Of a DNA stretch of 64,000 nt, positions 33,285 through 45,055 are shown piece by piece; position 1 is the first letter of the stretch; the number at the start of each line of letters is the position of its first letter. This DNA is from Bimastos eiseni (taxonomy: Eukaryota > Annelida > Clitellata > Crassiclitellata > Lumbricidae), in NCBI GenBank assembly GCA_959347315.1, contig OY365811.1:33580321-33644320 (forward strand), given 5' to 3'. The position numbers and the translations under genes are program-made. A model generated the notes under the pieces. The model saw nothing but the letters and a program-made list of their open reading frames with translations, did not search any database and was not told the origin of the DNA.

Positions 33285-36200
33285 TTATACAGAAGTGACT
33301 AGAAAACCGGATTTGGTATCTTTGCCATTTGAACTACTTGGCAATCTCTTCGCGTGATCTGCAGAACCGACTTTAGGATTATCATCTGAAATTACGCTGT
33401 CTCGGCAACCACTGACTGCTCGCGACTTTCGCCTTCGAGCGAGCAGCATTTCCGTCTTTGTCATTGGCTCCAAAGACGACTCATTTCGAATTTCTGATGC
33501 CACGCCTAAGCCTCGAACAGATGCTGACGAACTTACTGGCTTATAATTGAAGGGCTGGACGATGGCAGCTCTCAGTGGGGAATTGGCACGCAGAGACGAG
33601 AGTCCAACCTGACGCTCGGGTAGGAAATTTGTTCCTCTACGGGAATAGTCGGCATTTCTTGTCTGGTTGGAATTGACATCGGCCGTTCTTGCTCTGCAAT
33701 TGTCCAGCGGAGAGGCTTCGTCCGATCTGTTTGACCCTGGTGCTGGAATCTTACTCGTCGACGTCTTCTTGCTGCTGTCAGTGCCACGTCGGAACCAGCC
33801 AAAAACCTTTCGGACTGGAGAGCCGAGTTTTACATCGTGTGTTGTCGACTGCGATGTTTTGTCATCCTCCTCTGGTTTATCTTTGGAGGAGATGTTTCGC
33901 TTCCAAAGACCGAAGCCAAGCTTCCGCCCTTCCTTGTAGCGAAGAGTTTTCCTGCCAGATTTGCCATCTACGCCCAGCACAGCATCATCGCATGGACTTG
34001 TCTGAGGCGACATCTGCCCGTCGGAGTTCTTTGAGGACATGCCTGCGAACACCCGGCTCTGGGAGAAAAATGAAGCTGGCAGTGTGGAAGAGCTTCGAGA
34101 GCTCACTGCCGGCCGAGTGAAGCTCCGTGTTTGACTCTCAGGCGAACTGCCCAAAGGCCTTGGGTCATCTCGTCTCTCAAAAACACGATCGCTCATGGTT
34201 GACCGTTCAAGCACAAGGCCATGACCGCCGCCGTAGAACGAATCCATAATCGAAACACGAGAATCCAATTCCAGCGTCAATTCTTCACGATCTTGTGACT
34301 GTGGTGAATGAGATACTTCAGTTTTCATACAGTCCTTGTCTCCGATTTGAAGAGCATGTCCGAATTTGCTCTCAACCACTCGGGTCAGCCTCCGTGGGTC
34401 GATCTCGGTCCCCATACCGTCTGGCTGCTGTCTCTCCTTTCTGTCCTCATTAGAATCCTCTAATATTTCACTCTGTTCATCTTTTCCCAAATGATCATCG
34501 TCAGTCAGTTTATCGTAAGTCGAACTTCTCGTTAGCGTGGGAGCCCCTGTGCCACTTCCTTCAACCATCCCTTGACGTTTATTCAGCGATCTGCCCAGCT
34601 GTCTGGAATTGCTTCTACCTGCAGCATTTTCCTCGGTAGCTCGAACAGTGGTGGCAACTACTGCAGGGCGATCAAGAGTAGTTGAAGGTTTTCTGTAAGT
34701 TGCATCTCGAACTGTTTTCTCTGGCCTGGAAAATTTTGGAGCAGGTGACACGCTTGACATCCTTTCACCAAGCGCCGATCTCGAATCGTACGTGTGAGCG
34801 GAGCCGCTCCTAGACGATTTCCCAACACTCGTAATGCTTGAGCTGCTTCCTAATTTTGACAGATTTGAAGTGTTAGTTGGCCGCCTAGGAAATGAAGTTG
34901 CCTTTGACGAACTTTCGGCGGTGCTACTTCGCGGCACCTTAGTTGAGCTGCTTGCCACAGAACCGATTGCAGAAGAAGCCCGGGATCTGTTAGTCTGGGC
35001 TTCAGAGACTGGATTTCTTTTTAAGGCCATGGCATCTGATTTCGCTTGTCGTAAGCCTGGCTTTGATGTAGCGATGGAGGGGCCAGCAGCTGGTCTGCGG
35101 ATGGACTCAGAACCACTGCCTGATCCCACCAGCGTCTTACCAAACGAATCAATGGAACTTCTGCTGACTGCATCGCTTTCCTTCTCCTTCTGTCTCCCAG
35201 TTGGCTTTTCCTCTTCCTCGCCATTGTCGATCACCATAACGCTGAAAGATGATGGTGCATCTTTAACAAAAGTATCCTGTTTGATCGGAGGTTTAGGTCG
35301 ATCCTGACTGTCTTCTTGATCCACAATGTTGCCTCCAGAGTCAGTCAACAAGGACTCGTTGGCCATCCGCTCTTTGTCTGCTGCCGAAACAGCGTGCTTT
35401 ATTTTATCCGATGCACCGCTAGATGCCTTCTTTCCTAGTTGTCTTGTGTTATCAGCACGGTCGGTTGTGACCGCTGTCTTGGTATGTACAGGAGCAGACC
35501 TCGTCTGCCTGTTGTATGAAATCGGCTTTCGCTCATTTGGTAAACTTGGAGCCCTCGTCTTGTTCTGAGCTCCAGAAGTTGAAGGGATTGCGCTGCGATT
35601 CACGTGACTTACAGATCGTCTGTTGACATCACCAACAGCTGGCTGGCTGATCACTTTTGGACCACCTGACCTTGCTATGACGGGCTTGACTAGCTTAGCT
35701 GAACCACTGTTGTTAACTGGTTTGCTTTGAGTGGGTGTTACAGCTTGCTTTCTTGGCACTGGAGTTTTTGCTGTCACAGGTTTTACAATTTTAACTGGGT
35801 TTGGATCTGCAGCAGCTGGCTTGCTCTTAACTGCACTATACAATGCTTTTCGCCGGCCTCTTATAGCCTTTGGACCGTTCTCCAGGTCTTTTCCTTGCTG
35901 CTGCTTTACTGGTTCTGTGGCTGCGGGCTTGACTATTCGCGGACCTGCGACTAGCCTTGCTACATTGACTGCACCAGCTCTATATGTGTTTGCAGACCTC
36001 TCGCTGGCCAGCTCCGAGTGTGCCACAGAGGTCACGGAGAGACTGCAAGATGCCTCACTGACATCGCCATCAGACAAGTTATTCTCATCCTCATCATCAT
36101 CATTCGACACCAAAGAGAGCGTCTCACATTCCAGAAGATGCATTTCGCTCAACCCACTCTCCAGCATTGTTGTTCTCTCGAGTTCAGACAGAATGAGGCT

Positions 36201-39200
36201 GGCATTTTCTTCGAGGGCACGCTCTTGTTCCATCGAGATCACATCATATTCCACGTCAGACATCGCATCAACAAGCTCAAAATCATCGAGTTCCTCTTTC
36301 TCGTCAACGTTTTCTGTGTTCATCGCCTCACCGCTTGTTGTCAAGGCCGCGAAGACTTTGCACAAATCGAAATTGGCTTTCTCGCTTGAAGCTGAATTAC
36401 TAGAGAACTTCTCTTGTTCAGCAGCCAGCATGTCCTCATGAGAAGTTGCCATGTCAGAGATAAGTGATGAACTCAGATCGGGAAATGATTCATTCATTAT
36501 GTCGACGACTGAATCGCCTGTGGACTGAAGCGAGCCAATCATGCCGCACCTAGCATCCGAAAGGAAAAATGGACCTCTAGGCTCAGCACCTGGCATCAAA
36601 AGACTGGTCTCTAGCAGGTCATCCACTATTTCAACCTCAGTCTTATCGCCATAGTCCACATTCACAAGGACGACTTCATCGTCAAAATCTTCACCCAGCT
36701 GGTCTGCATTGCACAATGGAGAGCCTACAAGATGGGTGGAATTGCTTGCGCTGTTGGTGGTGTCTTGAAGAATGCCAATCGTGGATCTGATGTTAGAGGG
36801 AAAATGGTTGGCATTTCTGTCATCAGCAACTAGAAAATGCTCTTGTAACTCGCCTTCAAGTGAAGATTCAGTTATTTGATCGCAACATGTAGTTACTGAA
36901 GTTTCTAGTTCTTGTGAAAGGCAGTCCAATAAGTGATGTGTCTTCTGATTTGGAGATTTCTTGGGGGATGTCTTCTGTGGTGGAGTCATGCAAGGGGAAG
37001 CAGTCCTCTTATGACTAGCATGTGTTGGAGAGGTCATTGGAGAGGAATTCAACTGAGGAACAGCTACTTGATCTGTACATTTGGCAATCTGAGGAAGATT
37101 TCTTGTGAGCGAAGTTATCTCAGTTGGAGTCATTCCAGGAGAACTCTTTTGGGGAGTGGCTTGTGGGGAGGTCATTGGAGGGTGAGTTAACACAGGAGAA
37201 GTTGCATGAGAGGGAGTCAGCTCACAGGGCATCATTCTGTTAGGAATTTTTGGAGATGTCATTTGGGAAGCAGGTGCTTCCTGGAAAGTCATCTGAGGAG
37301 TGGTCATTGGAGGAGAGGTCATCGGAGGAGAGGTCATTGGAGGAGAGGTCACTGGAGAAGTAGTTTTGACATTTGAAATGTTTCTGCGCTGGAAAGATAA
37401 GGAAGCTTTCTTTTGGGAAATGGCTGGAGGAGAAGTTATCTGAGGTGGAGTTTCCTGACTCTTTGGAAAAACCAATGGAAGAGGAGGAGTTGGAAACCCC
37501 TCATCAGTCACCGTGTTCTGTTGATTGAGAACATTGCTATCTTTTGTGTAAATCTCAGGAATCGGAAAACATTCATCCTCCTGCTTCTGCCATATATCCA
37601 ACGGTGCTTCTGTATTAGCTGAGAGCCTCCTTAGATCAAACGTCGCATCTTCCTGATCCAGAATATCCTCCACTACAATGCTATCTGCCTCAGAACACAA
37701 CCTTGGCAGTTCCCGACGACCGACAACGTCCGTGTCAGGCGTTGGCCCAACATCATCACGTCTGCTGCCATCGTTGGAACTGGATGACAGCCGACGAAAG
37801 CCGGGGCTAGTGTTCTTCCCCTCGTACATATCGGGGGACAGGAGAGAATCTGGAGAAGTGTGAACCTCATCTGCATTATCTCCAGAGCTGGATATGTGTT
37901 TTATAAACTTCTCAACATATCTGCACTTTGGCACCATCTGATGAGCTCCATCATACTTCAAAACTGAGTCATGTCTTGCTAAGTCTGCTTCCTCATTCGT
38001 CTGATGCTCTAGACTATCCATAGATGAAGCTACGTTAGTTTTTGTCTCCCAAATAGGAGGAGACACTATATCTTGAGCCAGTGATTTGCTCTCCCCACTA
38101 TCTTCTGCTCGCAAGTCACTCATTCGACTTTGGCTGCTCTCAAAACTAAAAACGCTGGCACAATCAAATTGTCTGGCAGCAGAAAAATCATCAGTTACCC
38201 CATCGTCGTCGCTGCTGTTGGCAGCCAGACTACGATTATCTTCGCCGACTGCAACACTTGAGGGTTCCTTGTGTAATACGTCTGTGGTAAGCGACGAGTC
38301 TGCCACAGGAATTGTATCCTCGCTTTCAAATGAAAATATATTTTCACAGCCCGCAATTGACAGTCTGTTTTGGCTGAAAGTGTTTCCATTAGAAGACGAC
38401 TCACTCTCAAATTCCGTTGAATATCTGTTCGGTTCGTTCTCTTCGGTTAAATAGTTCGCAAGCCTGGATCTACTCTTAATAAAGAGTCCATTGGATGGTT
38501 GACCTTTAACCTCACCCAAAGCTGCTTCTTGTACATGCAAGTCTTCCCTTTCTTCTGCCTGTTTAATCGGTTCGCACGACGGCCGGTGGAACCGTTTGGT
38601 CATCCAGCTAGCGGCCATTTCAGTGTGGCCATCGTCTGTCATTCGCTTATCAATCGGTGAAGTTTCAGGCGACGTGGAAGCCGTTGGCTCACAGTAGCTT
38701 GAGAAGCTGTGCATCATCTTCACGTCTTGGAATTGACTGTGGCTGCCAGTCATGATGTCCAGGCTGCCACCAGCAATCCGTGTGATATCTCGGATTCCAG
38801 GTGCAACTGGATCACACACCACTGGAGACTGCCTGTCAGCCAGCAGTTTGTTACTCCGGTGAAGAATTTCCTGCACCCTTTTCTTGTCAGTAATACCCTC
38901 AAAAGAAGAATGAATTGAACCTGCATTGCCCTGGTTACCAGGATGACAATGGCCGTGAACCGGTTCCACAGGTAGCTGACCTCGCAACGATGATGTCATT
39001 CTCGGCCCAGAACTGCTTAGAAGTGAGGCCACCGCTGGGCTGTGCTTCGGTTTTCCATGAATTTCCAATTTTGGTGATTCTGTCGGACTTGTTTGAGGGC
39101 TTTCCATGTTGTCACAAGTTTCGCTCAAGTTCTGCTGCTCCAGCTCATTCTCAAGGGCTCTCTGGCGACGCATGTGGAGGCCAGGAGTGTCTGGCTTTGT

Positions 39201-40039
39201 GCCAGAGAGGGTCATCACTGGTTCCAGTGATCCAGCCCCCAACGCTGGCATTGCAGAGAGAAGGTTCTTCAGAGCGGCAGCGCTTCCCATAGAAATCATC
39301 TTGTGCTTTGAATGGACAAGGTTCTTAAGCATATTCATAGCGCCAAGCTCCATGAGAATCTTCTGGTCCTCTGGACAACGGGCAGACAGGTTCCAGAGTG
39401 TTCCACAGGCATTGCTAACGACCGTCAGACTCGGAGAACGCAGGTGCTTGAGAAGAATCTGGAGGCAGCCGTGCTGACGCAAGATGGCACGATAGTCTTC
39501 GCGCACAGCAATGTGGCTGCTGATGTTTCGCAGGATGCCACCGCAGTTCTCGATGATGGACAGGGTCTTCAGAGGACTTCGGTAAGTGAGGTTCTGAATG
39601 AGGAACTGGAGGGCACCTTTGGTGGCACAGATGTCTGCTTTGTTCTCGATACAGTGAGACGAGAAATTCCAGAGTGCACTGAGTAGGCTCTTGAGGGTCG
39701 ACTCCTTCTTCGCGACCAGTGCCGCTCGCATCAACCTCGGCACTGCACCCACGTCTCTCAGAATTCTCTTGCTCGTGAAGTCAGCATGCCATGAAAGATT
39801 ACGTAAGACGCTGGCTGCCACCTGACATAAATCCTCGTTAGACGACTCGAGTTGTTGTACAAGAGCTTTTAGCGCCAGCACCATTGAGCAGAGAAGGGCT
39901 TTGTTAGTGCCATCACCGAATGTTAAGTTTGTAAGCGCCATGCAAGCGTAACGTCGCATTGTAATGTGGTATTGGTTGGTGGTGTTACCATTTGTTTCAT
40001 TATCCATCTGCAGCAGTTCAGCGATGGCCTGCACTCCAC
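33285..40039 (-). CDS. APC: APC (adenomatous polyposis coli) last exon
   Basis: This exon encodes residues 256-2506 of the assembled frame. APC scaffolds the beta-catenin destruction complex and binds microtubule plus ends. Seen directly: an acceptor (TTGATCCCAG) at 40040, entering in phase 1. Armadillo repeats continue to about residue 520 with family blocks MALTNLTFGD, VLRNLSWHAD, GGILRNISS, SNACGTLWNLSAR and HSKHKMISMGSAAALKNL. Then come the conserved LHMRRQRALENEL and LSETCDNM, a long acidic/serine-rich region and a TSP-rich tract (about 1110-1285). A basic region starts at GPRIVKP (about 1620), an EB1-binding SKIP is in TSKIPAPGS (about 2350), and the C terminus is FLVTSV, a PDZ ligand. 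The stop is TAA at 33285-33287. No frameshift occurs over 6.7 kb. A giant terminal exon is also the vertebrate arrangement. Consensus 20-residue beta-catenin repeats and SAMP motifs are not apparent. Confidence 0.97.
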
Positions 40040-40430
40040 CTGGGATCAAGAACAAGCAAATAACACAGAGTTAAAACGTCTTATTTGACACAACACACAT
40101 ACAGCAGCATGCACATAATGATTTTTCACAGATTTTTATAAGGATGCAGCAAATTTATTTAATGAAATCAGTTTACACTATCAACAATATGACACTCAAA
40201 ATCAGTTTAAATAACTTTTTGTTCCATTTCTCACTCATTTTAAAGTTAAGGAGCACCACATTTATGGACGTTTTGAGCACAATAAAAAAAAATATCAGTT
40301 ATTAAATTACATTACAAAATCGGGACAATTACACCAGCATTAGAATAGAACAACTGCAAGAAAAACAAACTGTGTCCATGGAAACAGCTCAAGAACCATT
40401 TCAGCTTCTCTTAAGAAACTTTCTAAGTCT

Positions 40431-40524
40431 GTTGGACAGCCGAGTTTCAAAACATTTGCAAGGTGCTTTAACCCTGTGTTGGACAGCCAAGTTTCAAAAC
40501 ATTTGCAAGGTGCTTTAACCATGT
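40431..40524. repeat. Tandem duplication of a 47-bp unit in an APC intron
   Basis: Two adjacent copies (40431-40477 and 40478-40524) beginning GTTGGACAGCC and differing at very few positions. Confidence 0.92.
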
Positions 40525-40768
40525 AATGACTAGTGTGTACTAAAATGCGGCGCTATATAAAATTAATAAATATAATACAATACAATTAACATCCACATAG
40601 GAAACAACTTATAAAAAGTAACAGGATAAATTCAGTGAAAAAAAATTTCAAAAATCCTTTTACAGGATAACAGTTCAACTAAAAACATTCACATATATAG
40701 GAGTCCTGAATAAAAACCACTCATACACCTTATGTAAACACAGTGAGTGGTGGCAACAGTGTATTTAC

Positions 40769-40858
40769 CCAGAGTACAGACAGCATGCCTATGTTCCTCG
40801 TCAAATGACAATTTCATCAGAGCGGCCACAGAAGGACCCGGATGATAATCAGACGGTC
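40769..40858 (-). CDS. APC: APC armadillo exon
   Basis: Ninety bases, phase 1 in and phase 1 out. Encodes residues 226-255, PSDYHPGPSVAALMKLSFDE then EHRHAVCTLG, matching the vertebrate APC armadillo block LMKLSFDEEHRHAMNELG. Acceptor TTTTTAG at 40860-40859; donor G|GTAAAT at 40768. Splicing to the last exon restores LGGVQAIAELLQ, which is strongly conserved. It is shorter than the vertebrate equivalent because the linker with WEWQEAHEPG is not encoded here. Confidence 0.95.
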
Positions 40859-41034
40859 CTAAAAATATCATTACCACAAAACACATTATCATAACAACAT
40901 CATTCCTATTATATATAAAATTATCAATGTCATTATTACATAATTTTAACTTCAGTGGAAAGGAATAGCATTGGAGCTGGCAGACGACTAAACAGCATGG
41001 AGATCTGCAGACTGCATGCACCACATGGAGACAT

Positions 41035-41285
41035 CAAGGATGATGATGATTGAGCAGGAGCAGGAGGATAAATACATGTGGGTGATGACAATGATGATGA
41101 TGATGTTAATGATGATGATGGAGGAGGAGGAAGAGGAAGAGGAGGAGGGAAAATACATGTTGGTGATGACAATGATGATAACGATGCTAATGATGATGAT
41201 GATGATGATGGATGAGGAGGAATAGGAGGAGGAGGAGGAGGAGAAGGAGGAGGAGAAGGAGGAAGAGGGGGGAGGAGGAGGATTA
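41035..41285. repeat. GATGAT/GAGGAG low-complexity tract in an APC intron
   Basis: Alternating ATGATG and GAGGAGGA runs, with a weak direct repeat of TACATGTNGGTGATGACAAT at about 41073 and 41154. Poly-Ser/Pro and poly-Met/Glu frames are artefacts. Confidence 0.88.
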
Positions 41286-41526
41286 CAACAGCAATGATGA
41301 TGCATTCTAATATCAATATAACATTCTGCAAACTTCTGTTACCCATTATAATTATCAGCAATGCTATTTTGCAAGATTACAATTATTATTATTATAATAT
41401 CATTATTATTTTGCAGCTATTAAATCTGCTGACCAAGCTAACCAATTATGAGTGACTGGAAAGGGTTTAAACACAATTAAAGACAAGAGGGCACAACTTC
41501 AATAGAGTGAAAGGGTCAGTGCTAAC

Positions 41527-41769
41527 CTGCATATTGGATGTTAGCAAGATGGTCGACCATATGACGGTTGCCGGGTGTTCTCAGGTAGTCGCAGTAACCA
41601 CGGATCTGTTCGAGCAGTCGCAGTACCCTTGCCTCCTGGCGCCCTCTCTGGTCCTCGCAGTGAACGTGGACGATGTTGTGAAGGGCCGCTGCTGCCTGAG
41701 AACGCATCACTACGTTGCTCACATCGTTCTCACCACCATGAAGCAGATGGATAAGCAGCGGAAGACACC
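41527..41769 (-). CDS. APC: APC armadillo exon
   Basis: A 243-base exon, phase 1 in and out, encoding residues 145-226. It reads GCLPLLIHLLHGGENDVSNV, then RSQAAAALHNIVHVHCEDQR and RQEARVLRLLEQIRGYCDYL. These align directly with human APC blocks CLPLLIQLLHG, ARASAALHNIIHSQPDDKRG and RVLHLLEQIRAYCE at the start of the armadillo domain. Acceptor CATCCAG at 41771-41770; donor CAG|GTTAGC at 41526. Confidence 0.96.
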
Positions 41770-42079
41770 CTGGATGACGAGTACAAGAAATAAATCATTT
41801 GTGACAGGTGATCACATTTGTTTAGCATCTCATATTCACTGTGCATGATAAGTGCAATAAAAAATAGACAAATCATCATAAGTGGCTGTCATTTCTGTTG
41901 CCCAATCTCATAAAAATTCTACACGTCATGTCAATACTCCATTCTTAGCACTAAAGTAATATAAACAAATCAATAAGGTGACAACGTCTTGTCTGTACTA
42001 ATCTGATGCTTCTATAAAAGATTCACATGGCAAAGCAGACCTGTCACTGAATGACGCTATGTAAGCAACTAATTCCCAC

Positions 42080-42197
42080 CTGACTGTCTCATAGCCACAC
42101 AGCTCTCAAACGATGTTGACATTGCGAGAAGGGTTCTGCTCATATCTTCTTTGTTATGAGTGCCAAGGACTGATAGTAGAGAGAATACCATATCACC
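42080..42197 (-). CDS. APC: APC exon, start of armadillo region
   Basis: A 118-base exon, phase 0 in and phase 1 out. Encodes residues 106-145, GDMVFSLLSVLGTHNKEDMS then RTLLAMSTSFESCVAMRQSG, nearly identical to the vertebrate segment VEMVYSLLSMLGTHDKDDMS. Acceptor TTATAGCAG at 42199-42198; donor CAG|GTGGGA at 42079. Codon G145 is completed by the next exon. Confidence 0.96.
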
Positions 42198-43983
42198 CTG
42201 CTATAAACCAAATAATACAAAAATATCATCAATCACTGGAAAGTAATATAAAGTAACATAATGCAACATAACAAATGGAAGAAATGCCAAGACATTACAA
42301 AATGAAACCAAACATATGGTACAGATGTCAAAAGAATAAGTATGGTAAAGTACTTTCTGTGGCATGATTTCCAGTGAAAACAAACTAACACACCAAAATA
42401 ATTAATGTGTGATACATACATAACCTGGCACTACACATGAGCCAACTTATCTGCACAGCAAATGACAGCACAAGCACAATAGGACATGCAACAATGTACT
42501 GTACATGTCCTTCTCCAGTTTTCCAATTGCCAACATTGGTTAGATGTATCACACATGTGTTTGATCTAGCAAGCTCTTACTATTTTACATACATGTATGT
42601 ATTTATGCATAAACATATAAGTATCCCATGTGAATAGAAATGATATGAACCTTTGATAGCTGGCTTCTGATTAGGCCTAACATAACATAACAATGGTCGA
42701 GGGCAAGGGTCAAGTTCTGTCTTCACTGAAGATAAACCAGCATTCAAGCTCTCAAAGATCACTAATTTTTTCCAATTGCTAAAGAGCCAGGCCTGACGAC
42801 TGATAGTAAATTTTGAGAGATAAACATTCAAACAAGAGTGCTATTAAGGAAAGTAAATGAAGCCAAGAGTATGCATTTAGAGTCTGCTGACAAAGAAAAA
42901 CAACTATTAGGAATTTTTTTTATTTTAGCAGAAGATGACTGATTGAATGAGGCTGACATTAAATACCATCATACGTTAGAAGGTACTAACGTAAATACTG
43001 CATGGTCATTGACCACCCATACCTTCCAGAAAAGCTGTCTTATTACAGCAAAACATTGTCTAGCAGGTGTAATTATGAGATAGATTGCTATGTAATGCTG
43101 TTATACGCATAGATCCAAAATTTAATTCGGTTTTACAAAATATTGTATTGTATTACGTTGCATTGTCTTTATTAATTTATACAGCGCCACTCACAGCCGT
43201 GGCCATTCAGTACGACTCCCAGTGAGAGAACCTAAGAACACCCAGCAACTATTATGGTCTAACATCTTGCCAACAGTTAATGTGCAAGTTAGCACTGGTC
43301 AACCGGTCACTCTATTGAAGTTATGTCCTCTGGTCTTAAATAACAAGAGGGAAGCGAATGTGATCCTTGAGATATTTCGGAGCAACAGATAGTTTTGACA
43401 AAATTAACAGTACAAGAATTTGAACTAAATGCTGGTAGAGGAAGCCAGTGCAATTGATTGACCATAAACAAATGCATATACTATTGGAATCAGTGTGGAA
43501 GAGGAGACAGATCTTAAACAGATAACCCTATTATAAACAAACATGTCAAGAGATGGCACTTAACATGAGGCTCAAATAGGGCTTTGGCATATGTGACTGA
43601 CATTGTTTGCAGGTTACCTAGATGATCATAGAGTCTTATGATAAGATCCTTGGATGGGTGGAAATTACTTTGGATGGTTATAAATTGTGCATCAACACTA
43701 ATGGACGGGTTGTCGAAAGACGCAGAGTTCATCATAATTGCAAAATAGTTTGATTCAAATGTGATAAAATATATAAACCTCCCATCATCAGTAGTTAATA
43801 GATTTGTTGTTTGTATCATTGTACCCAAAACAAAATGGCCATAAATGTGATCAAAACCCAGGCACAGCTCCTTACCCCTAAACGTATGAGCATTGCATTC
43901 CGACTCGTACTGTCACTTTGTACGCTCAGTAGCGTTCAGCGGTCACGAATCTGAAGGTCAAATGCTTTTGTATGCCCCATTTT

Positions 43984-44205
43984 TTATTACCGAAATTTGA
44001 TACCGCCTTCTTCCAACATTTTTTGCTCAGAAGTGCACACGCAATAAACGGCGCATTTGCAGTTGTACGGCAAAGCAATTGTGCGCGAAGAACTTGCTCA
44101 AGGTCCCTACACAGTGACTCCTCAGACAAAGGTTGAACCCGCTCGCCCAGCGCACACTGAACGTTACGGGCCAAACTCTCTAACCGATTGGCCACTGTGC
44201 CACAC
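43984..44205 (-). mobile_element. tRNA-derived SINE, family 1, in an APC intron
   Basis: A near full-length copy in the minus orientation. Read on that strand it has the GTGTGGCACAGTGGCCAATC head, GGTTAGAGAG A box, GGGTTCAACC B box, the complete body (TGCCGTACAACTGCAAATGC) and the GGTATCAAATTTCGGTAATA tail. It is the best preserved body of the family in this window. Confidence 0.9.
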
Positions 44206-44338
44206 TTATTTCTGGCTCAGTGCCTTTTAAAGACTAAACCTTCAGAAATACAGACCTATGAATTAGAAGTAAATAATTTTAGGATGCATTAGCTATGCAC
44301 ATCAATTTCATAAAATTTATTTAAGTATGTCAACTCAC

Positions 44339-44427
44339 TTTACTGCCAAAGTAGCGTCCCTCTGATCGATGAGTACTTCCAGATTCATTTTCAAAGATTG
44401 GGGTTGTCATGTTATGGTTGCTGACTG
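44339..44427 (-). CDS. APC: APC exon upstream of the armadillo domain
   Basis: An 89-base exon, phase 1 in and phase 0 out. Encodes residues 76-105, reading VSNHNMTTPIFENESGSTHR then SEGRYFGSK. This linker is poorly conserved between phyla, so the call rests on phase continuity: splicing to 42080-42197 gives FGSK-GDMVFSLL. Acceptor GTCTTACAG at 44429-44428; donor AAA|GTGAGT at 44338. Confidence 0.8.
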
Positions 44428-44489
44428 CTGTAAGACACACATGGAAGAATTTTAACTCTCAAAAGACCTAAAGAATTCAAAGAATGCAT

Positions 44490-44491
44490 CT

Positions 44492-44540
<49 letters not shown>
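44490..44540. repeat. AAT microsatellite in an APC intron
   Basis: About 15 AAT units followed by ACGACAATTTATATAGCCCC, a common tail of tRNA-derived repeats in such genomes. Confidence 0.88.
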
Positions 44541-44541
<1 letters not shown>

Positions 44542-44989
44542 GACAATTTATATAGCCCCGTAACATTAATTAGGATCTTTGTACTGGTGAGTCTTCTTCT
44601 TGTATATCATGGCCCAGATATTTTGAATACTAGTGTAATTATGGTTGGACTGCTGGGTTCATTCAATTAACAAAGACTGAGTTCTATAGTTCGACAGGGT
44701 GCCTTGCCTGCAGCTATATCATTCACCTAATATCCAAAATTATCTGGTAAAGAGGTATTGCACACTTAGATCCATATTATGCATTATATAAATACTGGCT
44801 ACATCAACAGCACTACAAACGAAACTATTCTTGTCAATAAAAAAGTAGAAAAAAATTAACAGAATGCAAACTTCTGTATAAGGCAGATGCAATAGTTTTT
44901 AACTAATTTCATAAAATCTGTCTGAGTTGGATTGTGGAACTTGTGCAGAGCTGCTTTACACTTGCTGGTTATTTAGTATGAATCCAAGC

Positions 44990-45055
44990 CCACTGACTGA
45001 CTGACTGACTGACTGACTGACTGACTGACTGACTGACTCACTCACTCACTCATGT
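44990..45055. repeat. ACTG/ACTC tetranucleotide microsatellite in an APC intron
   Basis: A GACT run of about ten units changes to CACT units. Confidence 0.92.

Noticed and set aside
33567..39686. Plus-strand open frames of up to 236 codons (for example 35731-36441)
   Set aside because: Antisense shadows of the APC last exon, whose minus frame has clear homology throughout.
40936..41361. Serine/proline-rich minus frame of 141 codons in an APC intron
   Set aside because: A low-complexity ATGATG/GAGGAG repeat; APC splicing skips it in phase.
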